In this document: positions 44,490 through 51,488 of the stretch, piece after piece
Layout of the letters: each line of letters starts with the position of its first letter
Numbering within the stretch: position 1 is the stretch's first letter
Assembly: GCA_903789615.1 (NCBI GenBank)
Contig: CAIFEV010000008.1
Coordinates: 41,635-105,634, forward strand
Length of the DNA stretch: 64,000 nucleotides
Direction: 5' to 3'
Source of the DNA: an uncultured Lachnospiraceae bacterium
GTDB lineage: Bacteria; Bacillota; Clostridia; Lachnospirales; Lachnospiraceae
The notes under the pieces: model-generated
Database searches by the model: none
Seen by the model: only the letters and a program-made list of their open reading frames with translations
What the model was told of the DNA's origin: nothing
Made by a program: the position numbers and the translations under genes

Positions 44490-45122
44490 CGCGCAGCCAG
44501 GGATTTACACTTCATGCTCTGCCGCTTCCGGCGGTATGCTCTTCGGGCTCAGCTACTATGTGTTAGCCACATCATGCTGAGCGCCGTGTGGACCATACCG
44601 CTTGCCATCCTGCTGTGCCTGTGGATCGTAGAGGACGACGAATTCCTGAGGTTTAAACGCGGCTGGTACCGCTATCGCAGGAACCGCCTCGGAATTCTCT
44701 TCGCCTTTTTTATCGTCAACAATGGCATCGGGTATTATGCCGCGTTCACCTGTATCTTTCTTGTACTTGCGGGGCTTTTCAAGAGTCTTGACCGCAGATC
44801 TCTTAAGGGCCTTGTTCAGACGGCAGAGCAGATTCTGCTCATCGCGGCGTCGTATGTCGTGATCCTGATTCCGTATTTTGTCACGAGGCTCACGCAGGTC
44901 CACCCGCCGGCACCAAAAATCCGCTCGATCGTCGACGTGGAGCTCTACAACCTGAAGATCGCGAGGCTGTTCCTGATTCCGAAGGAGACGGGGATCGCGT
45001 CTCTGGATGATCTTGTTCACGATTATAACTATCACGGCGCGGCGCTGCATCGCCGCCGGGTTCCTTGTGCTCATGGGCTTCAGCCTCTGGACACAGTTCC
45101 CGCCGGGTGTCTTTTCAAACGG
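44490..45122 (+). pseudogene. Fragment of a large multispanning membrane protein (YfhO-like)
   Basis: The frame from about 44490 encodes HIMLSAVWTIPLAILLCLW, FKRGWYRYRRNRLGILFAF, IVNNGIGYYAAFTCIF and a further helix, as in the central part of YfhO-like or related glycan-cluster membrane proteins that are normally 600-900 residues long. The N-terminal third is missing and no good start exists. Near 45030 the frame breaks; the next frame continues with membrane-like AAGFLVLMGFSLWTQFPPGVF before running into a glycosyltransferase fragment. I read it as a decayed gene joined by deletion to the next remnant. The parent family is tentative. Confidence 0.62.
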
Positions 45123-45490
45123 AAGTGAGCTGGAAAAGGTTAAGGTGCAGAGCGCATTTGTCAGAGAGGCTGAGGCGCGCGGGTATGTGAACTGCATCAT
45201 CTCCATCGATGCGGACGGGCAGGACGACATTCACGCCATGGACGCGATGATTGAAGCGTACCGGGACGGCAGCGAGGTGGTCTACGGCGTGCGTTCGTCG
45301 CGCGAAAAGGACACCTGGTTCAAGCGCACGTCGGCGCAGATGTACTACCGGCTTCTGAAGCGCTTTGGCGGCGATGTCGTGTACAATCACGCGGACTACC
45401 GCCTTGTGAGCAGCACGGTGCTCGATAGCTTCGCGGATTTCCACGAGGTCTATCTCTTTCTGCGGGGCCTGTTCCCGCTGATAGGTTTCA
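45123..45490 (+). pseudogene. Fragment of a GT2-family polyprenyl-phosphate glycosyltransferase
   Basis: The fragment encodes YVNCIISIDADGQDDIHAM, then VVYGVRSSREKDTWFKR, then VYNHADYRLVSSTVLDSF and VYLFLRGLFPLIGF. This is the core of DPM1/GtrB-type GT2 enzymes, with the catalytic DADGQDD. The first 80 or so residues that bind the nucleotide sugar are lost. The frame breaks just after LFPLIGF, before the two C-terminal membrane helices. It is fused in frame to sequence of the preceding fragment, which shows deletion. It cannot encode an active enzyme. Confidence 0.8.
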
Positions 45491-45785
45491 GGAGTTCGAC
45501 GGTCCGCTACACATCCAGTTCTTCCTCTCGGTGCTCTGGTCCTTTTACTGGAACAACCGGATGGTCTTTTGCCTCGGGGAGGGCGAGCACCGGTCCCTCC
45601 TGAAATCTCTGCTGAAGACGTATGTATCCTACGCGTTCACGGGGCTGTTTCTCTCCAGCATCCTGCTGATTTTCTGGGTGCGGGTGCTGCACATCTCGGA
45701 ATTCATCGCGCCGATTATCAATCTGTGCGTCAGCGTTCCGCTGAATTTCCTGATAAATAAGTTCCGGGTGTTTAAAAAAGAGTAA
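45487..45785 (+). pseudogene. Fragment of a GtrA-family membrane protein
   Basis: The open frame gives FFLSVLWSFYWNNRMVF followed by two helices and the end SVPLNFLINKFRVFKKE, the C-terminal part of a GtrA-like flippase-type protein. The N-terminal two helices are missing. GtrA and GtrB normally work as a pair in moving and adding sugars to surface glycans, so these fragments are remains of one cluster. An ATG at 45531 could still start an 84-residue piece, but function is unlikely. Confidence 0.75.
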
Positions 45786-45838
45786 AATAAGAATACCGAT
45801 AACAGTGAATTGACTCAGCGAAAGGAAGGTAACAAGGT

Positions 45839-46813
45839 ATGTGTACAGCAGCATCGTATTCGACAAAACAGCACTATTTCGGCCGCAATCTTGACCTGGA
45901 GTACTCCTATCACGAGGAGGTCACCATCACGCCGCGCAATTTCCCGTTTTCCTACCGGAAAGTCCCGGCGATGAAGACGCACTACGCGCTCATCGGCATG
46001 GCGTTCATCGCGGGCGGGTATCCGCTGTACTACGACGCGGCCAATGAAAAGGGCCTGGGCATGGCCGGACTGAATTTCCCGACAAATGCGTACTACGGAG
46101 AACCGTCAGAAGACGCTGACAACATCGCACCGTTTGAGATTATCCCGTGGGTGCTCGGACAGTGCGCCAACCTTGCGGAGGCGAAAGCTCTTCTTTCCCA
46201 CACGAATCTCATCAACGAGAATTTCAGTGAGCAGCTCCCGCTCTCGCCGCTTCACTGGATGCTTTCGGATACGAGCGGAAAGAGCATCGTCGTCGAGAGT
46301 GTGAAGGACGGTCTGAAGATTTACGACAACCCGGTCGGCGTGATGACGAACAATCCGACATTTGACATCCAGCTGTTCAAGCTGAATGACTACCGCAATC
46401 TCACGCCGGAACAGGGGGAGAACCGCTTCGCGCAGGGGCTGGAGCTGGCGCAGTACAGCCGCGGCATGGGCGCCATCGGCCTTCCGGGAGACCTGTCATC
46501 CTCGTCCCGGTTCGCGAAAGTGGCTTTCACGCGGATGAACAGTCTGTCGGACGACACCGAGGAGGGAAGCGTATCGCAGTTCTTCCACATCCTGGGGAGC
46601 GTTGAGCAGCAGAGAGGCTGCTGCCGGCTCGGGGACAAGAACGAGATCACGATCTATTCGTCCTGCATCAACCTGGAAGAGGGAATCTACTATTACCGCA
46701 CCTATGACAACTCCCAGATCAGCGCCGTCTGCATGCACCACGCCGACCTTGACGCGGACAGCCTGACACACTTCGAGCTCGTGAAGGAACAGCAGGTGAA
46801 CTATCAGAATTAA
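45839..46813 (+). CDS. bsh: Choloylglycine hydrolase family protein, probable bile salt hydrolase
   Basis: The 324-residue N-terminal-nucleophile hydrolase begins MCTAASYS, so removal of Met exposes catalytic Cys2. The other active-site residues are in place: Arg16 and Asp19 in FGRNLDLEYSY, Asn79 in GLNFP, Asn171/172 in TNNPTFD and Arg224 in SSSRFAKV. Length and motifs fit bile salt hydrolases of gut Firmicutes; penicillin V acylases share the fold but usually differ around GLNFP. It removes glycine or taurine from bile acids in the cytoplasm. AAGGAAGGT precedes the start. A hairpin terminator and repeat DNA follow. Confidence 0.87.
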   Translation: MCTAASYSTKQHYFGRNLDLEYSYHEEVTITPRNFPFSYRKVPAMKTHYALIGMAFIAGGYPLYYDAANEKGLGMAGLNFPTNAYYGEPSEDADNIAPFEIIPWVLGQCANLAEAKALLSHTNLINENFSEQLPLSPLHWMLSDTSGKSIVVESVKDGLKIYDNPVGVMTNNPTFDIQLFKLNDYRNLTPEQGENRFAQGLELAQYSRGMGAIGLPGDLSSSSRFAKVAFTRMNSLSDDTEEGSVSQFFHILGSVEQQRGCCRLGDKNEITIYSSCINLEEGIYYYRTYDNSQISAVCMHHADLDADSLTHFELVKEQQVNYQN

Positions 46814-46835
46814 GAGATTTTTCGGTGCGCGGGGG

Positions 46836-46980
46836 CGGTCTGTCAGCGGGAATTCCTGTAGAGGAAAAAATCGATGATGTTTTGATCTGCCGTGAGTCGG
46901 CCTGTCAGCGGGAATTCCTGTAGAGGAAAAAATCGATGATGTTTTGACCTGCCGCAAGGCGGCTTGTCAGCGGGAATTTC
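46836..46980. repeat. 62-bp tandem repeat, 2.3 copies
   Basis: Copies begin at 46836, 46898 and 46960 and share CGGCCTGTCAGCGGGAATTC followed by CTGTAGAGGAAAAAATCGATG. The first two copies differ at only a few bases. The third changes after 20 bases into the arm of the terminator. Confidence 0.85.
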
Positions 46981-47008
46981 TATTAGAAGAATTTCCGCTG
47001 ACATTTTT
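46965..47008 (+). terminator. Intrinsic terminator within repeat
   Basis: TGTCAGCGGGAATT pairs with AATTTCCGCTGACA and is followed by TTTTT at 47004-47008. It is the likely end of the bile salt hydrolase transcript, although two repeat copies precede it. Confidence 0.8.
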
Positions 47009-47028
47009 CGTCCTTTTTAAGGATAATA

Positions 47029-47290
47029 TCCCCGGGAATCAATTTGTTTTCTGATTCCGATGTGCTCCGGGGCTCTTTCAACCTTCAAAAATCAGCTAAA
47101 ATACAAATTCCTTTCTATTCCGATGAAGGCCTGGGCGTTAGTCACATCAAACAATCGGCGATAATCCTGCTCATTTTTGATTCCGATGCGCTCCGGGTAC
47201 CTGATGTCCCCGGGAATCAGGAAAATCGGGAATTCCGATGCGCTCCCGGCGGGAACAGTCCCCGGGAATCAAAAAATTTCAAAATCCCGA
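47029..47290. repeat. Palindromes of GATTCCGATG/CCCCGGGAATCA type
   Basis: Three units at 47029-47072, 47177-47219 and 47231-47272 each pair TTCCGATGYGCTCCGGG-type sequence with TCCCCGGGAATCA. The first is in the opposite order to the other two, and a decayed fourth piece (ATCCCGATGCCCGG) ends near 47298. A single ATCAGCTAAAAT at 47091 resembles the palindromes at 35.2 and 55.7 kb. Confidence 0.7.
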
Positions 47291-47344
47291 TGCCCGGACG
47301 GCTTTTTATGTATGCCGGTCGCCCCCAATATATATCCCGCCGCC

Positions 47345-48232
47345 TTAGCGCAGCCTGGCTTCTGCCACAAACGCAGCCTGCTTTTCTGCGGTGAAGCCGC
47401 AGACGTGCAGAATCCGGCCGCCCGGTTTGCAAGGCTCGCCTGCAGATTCCCCAGTCTTCCACACCAGGCGGACCTGCGCGCCGGGCGTTATCTCGTGCAG
47501 GAAGTTCATCTGAATCTCCCGGTACAGACCGCCTTTATGAGCCGGCGCGGCAAACAGGTCGTCAATCCAGTCAAAATAGCGGGTGTTGTTCACGTGACCG
47601 TTCAGGTCGATTTCCGAAAAACGGACGGCGAAGCGGGCGGTATGCGCTGCGCGATCTGCCGTCTGGCCGTCCTGCGAAACGGAAGATCCCGGAAGAAACG
47701 TCTGGTTCTGCTCCGGCCATCCCTCCGGCACGGAAAGCCCCTGCGGGAGCGGCAGTCCGCCCTCCCGGTGAAGGCCGGGGATTATGACGCCGGTCTGGGA
47801 GGGAAGGGCGATGCGCCGCGAAGCCTCGTCGATGATGGTCCAGAGGGCGGATGACTTGCCAATACATCTTCCCTGCCCGTCAAAAATCCGGCACACCCTG
47901 GGGTAGACCATGTGGATCATCGGCTCAGGCCAGGTCTCAATCCGGATCGTCTCGTCATAAAGAACAGGACGCGCGAGGCGGATGCGAAGACGCGTGATGA
48001 CCCAGAGAAGACCCCTGTCAAGGGTTGTCTCCCTCGGAAACCCGAGTGCCTCAGTGTGCGAGATGGAAACCTCCTGCAGCATGGAAAAGAGCCGGCTCAT
48101 CGTGAGCTGCCGGTACATGTCCGTGTCGGACGACCGGACGCGTACGCTCCGGGAAAAACAGCCGGAGCAGAAGGGAGGGCAGCTGCCGGTCCCGCCGGAA
48201 AGGATGTCACCGCTGTCATTCATGTCAGGCAC
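47345..48232 (-). CDS. Acyl-ACP thioesterase
   Basis: The 295-residue protein has two hot-dog domains in the FatA/bacterial acyl-ACP thioesterase pattern. The first includes VRVRSSDTDMYRQLTMSRL and LLWVITRLRIRL. The second has the catalytic region VRFSEIDLNGHVNNTRYFDWIDD, with Asp, Asn and His of the active site. It releases free fatty acid from acyl carrier protein. The start is GTG 48232 with AAAGGCGG upstream, overlapping the ACP gene by eight bases; ATG 48223 is an alternative. It is the last gene of a ligase-ACP-thioesterase operon divergent from fatty-acid-isomerase-like genes. Confidence 0.9.
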   Translation of the reverse strand: MPDMNDSGDILSGGTGSCPPFCSGCFSRSVRVRSSDTDMYRQLTMSRLFSMLQEVSISHTEALGFPRETTLDRGLLWVITRLRIRLARPVLYDETIRIETWPEPMIHMVYPRVCRIFDGQGRCIGKSSALWTIIDEASRRIALPSQTGVIIPGLHREGGLPLPQGLSVPEGWPEQNQTFLPGSSVSQDGQTADRAAHTARFAVRFSEIDLNGHVNNTRYFDWIDDLFAAPAHKGGLYREIQMNFLHEITPGAQVRLVWKTGESAGEPCKPGGRILHVCGFTAEKQAAFVAEARLR

Positions 48233-48497
48233 CGGCGGCCGCCTTTTCGTCGGTCAGCTTTTTCACGATATCGATGACGTCCTGCGCGGTCGAAAGACGG
48301 CTCCAGAGCTCGTCCGGCACCGTGATGGCAAATGCACCCTCGACCTTCGCCATGATCATGATGAAATTCATGGAGTCCACGCCTAAATCCCGGTTTATGA
48401 CACAGTCGCGGGTGATGGAAGAGATGTCCGTCTCCGGCATGCAGATCTTCAGGATTTCCTTCAGTTTTTCGAAAATTTCGTCTTCCGTGTAAGTCAT
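48225..48497 (-). CDS. Acyl carrier protein
   Basis: Starting at ATG 48497 with GGGGG ten bases upstream the protein is 90 residues (an ATG nine bases earlier lies too close to the ribosome site). The phosphopantetheine serine is in the LGVDSMNF motif near residue 42, so the usual DSL has become DSM. It is acidic and helical, as expected. It is not the housekeeping AcpP: it sits between an AMP-ligase and a thioesterase gene, so it is probably a dedicated carrier that is loaded by the ligase and unloaded by the thioesterase. Confidence 0.9.
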   Translation of the reverse strand: MTYTEDEIFEKLKEILKICMPETDISSITRDCVINRDLGVDSMNFIMIMAKVEGAFAITVPDELWSRLSTAQDVIDIVKKLTDEKAAAGA

Positions 48498-48544
48498 TTT
48501 ATTCATTCCCCCAATCGGCAACTTTTCTGCCCTGGTTTTTTTGC

Positions 48545-49795
48545 CTACAGTTTCCAGCGCTGGATTTTTCCGGTGACTGTGCGCGGCAGCGACTGCCGGC
48601 GCAGCTGAAGCCCGAGAATTTTTTTGCCGAGCGGCTGTTCCCGGTTATACCCGGCGATTTTCGCGGCGATCGTGTCGTAGTCGCTGGCCGGGGCGTTGAC
48701 GACAAGCGTCCGAACGCCTTCTTTAAGCGTCAGGGCCGCATCTTTGCCAAGCAGGCTTAAGAGCACTGCCTCGGCCTCCGGACAGTACACTTTCTCGCCG
48801 TTCTCCAGCACAAGCACATCGCTCTTGCGTCCCGTGATAAAAAGCTTGCCGTCCCGGAATTCCGCCAGGTCTCCGGTGCGAAGCTCGCCGCCTGAAAGGC
48901 GCGCGGCCGTCTCCGCCGGGTCGTCAAAGTACCCTTCCATCATGCACGGCGTGCGGACCAGAAGCTCTCCGCTCTCATCGATCCGGATCTTCGTGTCCGG
49001 GCACAGCCACATGGCAAAGGGATCCGTGCCCGGCTGACTGATTGCCAGACCGCTCGCCGTCTCGGTGAGGCCGTATCCGAAGTAGAGATCGATTCCCAGT
49101 CTGGTGACGGATGCGAGAACTTCCCTCCGGCAGGGGCCGGCACCCACCAGGATCACGCGAAGCTCGGGATTTAAGGCATCTGCCTTCAGGAGATAGGAGA
49201 GAAGTGAGGGGACGACCGGCAGGATCGTCGGACGGAAAGCGCCCGGATCCGTGGCAAATCCGCGCATCCCGCTGCCGATCTGCACGCAGGCGCCCTGTGA
49301 GAGAGGCCAGAGCAGTGTGCAGACGAACCCGAACACGTGCGAGAGCGGAAGCATGGAAAGGATCCGGTCACTGCTGTCACAGGGCAGCATCTGCTGGCCG
49401 TTCCAGGCACTGCCAAGCAGAGCCGCCTGGGATAGGACGACCGCCTTCCCGGTGCCGGTCGTGCCGGATGTGAAGAAGAGCAGGCGGCCGGGATGATATT
49501 CGGATACCGCGTCAAATGCGGCGGCCGGAATTTCGGGGTCGACAGCACTCTCCAGGACGGTCTGATGGCCGCCTTCTGCCGCCGCGAACATCGTGATGAT
49601 CCAGTCGGCGCAGGAGACGCCGCGCACGACGACGGTGCGCCTGCCCTCCAGTTCCCGGATGCGGCCGCGGATTTTCTGCCGGAGAGCCGCGTAGGTCACG
49701 GCGCTTTCCGGGTGATCCGGCTTTTCCAGAATTGCCGGGCGATGCGCGTATTGTTTACAGATGCGGTCAAGAAATTCAGAAAAGGTCTGTTCCAT
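48545..49795 (-). CDS. AMP-binding acyl-CoA/acyl-ACP ligase-like protein
   Basis: The 416-residue adenylate-forming enzyme is shorter than most (about 500-550). The P-loop-like motif LLFFTSGTTGTGKAVVLS is present near residue 107, followed by FGYGLTETASG, GELRTGDLAEFRDGKLFITGRKSD and a C-terminal lysine in LPRTVTGKIQRWKL. It should activate a carboxylic acid as its adenylate and pass it to the pantetheine arm of the ACP encoded next. The gene starts the minus-strand operon and shares a 200-base control region with the isomerase gene. It probably uses free fatty acids. Confidence 0.88.
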   Translation of the reverse strand: MEQTFSEFLDRICKQYAHRPAILEKPDHPESAVTYAALRQKIRGRIRELEGRRTVVVRGVSCADWIITMFAAAEGGHQTVLESAVDPEIPAAAFDAVSEYHPGRLLFFTSGTTGTGKAVVLSQAALLGSAWNGQQMLPCDSSDRILSMLPLSHVFGFVCTLLWPLSQGACVQIGSGMRGFATDPGAFRPTILPVVPSLLSYLLKADALNPELRVILVGAGPCRREVLASVTRLGIDLYFGYGLTETASGLAISQPGTDPFAMWLCPDTKIRIDESGELLVRTPCMMEGYFDDPAETAARLSGGELRTGDLAEFRDGKLFITGRKSDVLVLENGEKVYCPEAEAVLLSLLGKDAALTLKEGVRTLVVNAPASDYDTIAAKIAGYNREQPLGKKILGLQLRRQSLPRTVTGKIQRWKL

Positions 49796-49870
49796 TGGCT
49801 ATATGAACGCGGGAAGCTTCCTGTCCCGCCGACTCCTTTCCGGGCAGAGCCGTTTGTTTTTGCTGTCTTT

Positions 49871-49899
49871 ACTTTAGCAGATACGAAGCGGCAGGGCAA
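49871..49899 (-). promoter_or_regulatory. Promoter for ligase-ACP-thioesterase operon
   Basis: On the minus strand TTGCCC (49899-49894) and TAAAGT (49876-49871) are 17 bases apart. It lies about 75 bases before the ligase start. Confidence 0.55.
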
Positions 49900-49904
49900 T
49901 CTTG

Positions 49905-49933
49905 TTTACACTTTCGCAATTTTGGCGTACAAT
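49905..49933 (+). promoter_or_regulatory. Promoter for isomerase-like operon
   Basis: TTTACA (49905-49910), a 17-base spacer and TACAAT (49928-49933) form a good housekeeping promoter pointing to the gene at 49998. Confidence 0.7.
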
Positions 49934-49939
49934 AAAGAA

Positions 49940-49961
49940 AATTGTGAATGTGATAACAATC
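49940..49961. promoter_or_regulatory. Operator-like palindrome resembling the lac operator
   Basis: The site reads AATTGTGA, four bases (ATGT), then GATAACAATC. It covers the predicted transcription start of the isomerase operon. It is close to the E. coli lac operator with one extra central base. A LacI/GalR or TetR-type repressor is possible; none is encoded nearby. Confidence 0.4.
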
Positions 49962-49997
49962 AAATAAAACAAAAAAAGAGAAGGGAGCTTTATTTGT

Positions 49998-51383
49998 ATG
50001 AGACAGGATAAGGCGGAGAGAATCTGCATTATCGGGGGCGGTCCGGCCGGACTTACGATGGCGATGTATCTGGAGAAAGCCGGATACGAAAACTATGAGA
50101 TCCTCGAGAAAAATGCGTGGGTCGGCGGCAAGTGCAATTCTCCGGAGTACAAGGGAAAACGCTATGAGATGGGCGCCATCATGGGGGTTCCGAGCTACTA
50201 CGCGGTGCATGACGCGGAGGAGTTCTGCGGCATCACACACGACGGTCCGACCCTGAACCGCAACTACAAGACGCTGGACGGGAAGGTCTACGATCCGTTT
50301 GACCCGAAGAAGATTTCAAACCTTCCGCGGCTTCTGAAGATGAAGAACCAGACCACGAAACTGGCCAGACTCCTGGAGACCAAGTACAAGGGGTATGACG
50401 TCAACGGCCACCGCGGCGTTTCAGAGGGACGTTACGAAGGCTACGATGCAAACGGCACCGGCGAGTGGGTTTCCGGGACGAATGAGAACCTGAAGGATCT
50501 GGCTCTCCCGTTCAAGGTATTCTGCGCGAAGAATGGCGTCGATCTTGTACAGGACATCTGGATCGGACCGTTCACCGCGTTCGGATATGGATATTTTGAC
50601 GAAATCCCGGCGGCCTACGTCCTGAAGTATCTGGATTTCCAGACGACCATGAACTTCGTGAAGTGTAATCTCTGGACATGGAAGAACGGCACACAGTCCA
50701 TCTGGGAGCAGCTGGACGCGCATCTGAAGCACCCGGCAAAACTTTCCCAGGATATCGAGAAGGTAGAGCGCAGGGACGGCAAGGTTTATGTGACCGCCAA
50801 CGGGGAGACGGCGGAGTATGACAAGCTGATCATCACCGCCCCGCTGCAGTTCTTCCCGGATTACGCGGACGCGACGGACCAGGAGAAGGAACTCTTCAGC
50901 AAGATTGAGTATGAGCGCTATGATGTCCTGGCCTGTCTGATCAAGAAGGGGCAGTACCCGCCGATCTCCTACTACATGTTTGACAACATGGATCTCAAGC
51001 GCATCGGGCATCTGATGGTTTACTACTGCCGCTGGAGAGGCGAAGAGGACCAGGTCATCACGACCTACACGCTGCGCAAGCACAAGGACAGAGAAGAAAT
51101 CCCGTATGAGACGGCGAAACAGATGGTGCTGGACGACATGAAGATCTGCGGGTCGGAAGTCGAGGAGGTCATCAACGAGCAGTCCTGGTATTACTTCCCG
51201 CACATCTTCTCGGAAGATTACCGCAAGGGCTGGTATCAGAAGGTCGAGTCCATGCAGGGCATCAACAACACCTACTATGCCGGTGAGGTGATGAGCTTCG
51301 GCGACATGGACGAGACCAGCCAGTACTCGAAGGAACTGGTTCACAGGTTCTTTGATTCGGACAACTACAGACCGATTTTCTGA
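49998..51383 (+). CDS. FAD-dependent polyunsaturated fatty acid isomerase-like protein
   Basis: The 461-residue flavoprotein opens with ICIIGGGPAGLTMAMYLEKAGY (FAD motif at about 11-16) and carries RYEMGAIMGVPSYYAV, DLWI-like QDIWIGPFTAFGYGYFDEIP, AAYVLKYLDFQTTMNF and NNTYYAGEVMSFGDMDE. From memory these follow the Propionibacterium acnes linoleate isomerase (PAI, 424 residues) block for block; PAI turns linoleate into trans-10,cis-12 conjugated linoleate by internal hydride transfer on FAD. An insertion of about 25 residues near 130-155 repeats the local motif YxGYDxNG (KYKGYDVNGH, RYEGYDANGT). No signal peptide. It heads a redox operon and is divergent from an acyl-ACP module. Confidence 0.85.
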   Translation: MRQDKAERICIIGGGPAGLTMAMYLEKAGYENYEILEKNAWVGGKCNSPEYKGKRYEMGAIMGVPSYYAVHDAEEFCGITHDGPTLNRNYKTLDGKVYDPFDPKKISNLPRLLKMKNQTTKLARLLETKYKGYDVNGHRGVSEGRYEGYDANGTGEWVSGTNENLKDLALPFKVFCAKNGVDLVQDIWIGPFTAFGYGYFDEIPAAYVLKYLDFQTTMNFVKCNLWTWKNGTQSIWEQLDAHLKHPAKLSQDIEKVERRDGKVYVTANGETAEYDKLIITAPLQFFPDYADATDQEKELFSKIEYERYDVLACLIKKGQYPPISYYMFDNMDLKRIGHLMVYYCRWRGEEDQVITTYTLRKHKDREEIPYETAKQMVLDDMKICGSEVEEVINEQSWYYFPHIFSEDYRKGWYQKVESMQGINNTYYAGEVMSFGDMDETSQYSKELVHRFFDSDNYRPIF

Positions 51384-51488
51384 CGGCGGGCATCCGGACG
51401 GGAAAGTCAAAAGAAAACGAAGCAAAAAGAAAAGAGGCGGGCGTGAGCAAACATGCCCGCTCTCTTTATAAAGACCAAAGGAGTTTGC

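Larger units (their letters stand above)
46814..47344. other. Repeat-rich intergenic region after bile salt hydrolase gene
   Basis: This 531-base gap contains a 62-bp tandem repeat, a terminator grown from its third partial copy, and three larger palindromes built from GATTCCGATG and CCCCGGGAATCA. It encodes no protein I can support. Confidence 0.75.

Noticed and set aside
46836..47290. CRISPR array
   Set aside because: The repeats are adjacent 62-bp tandem units or palindromes in mixed orientation, without regular unique spacers or cas genes.
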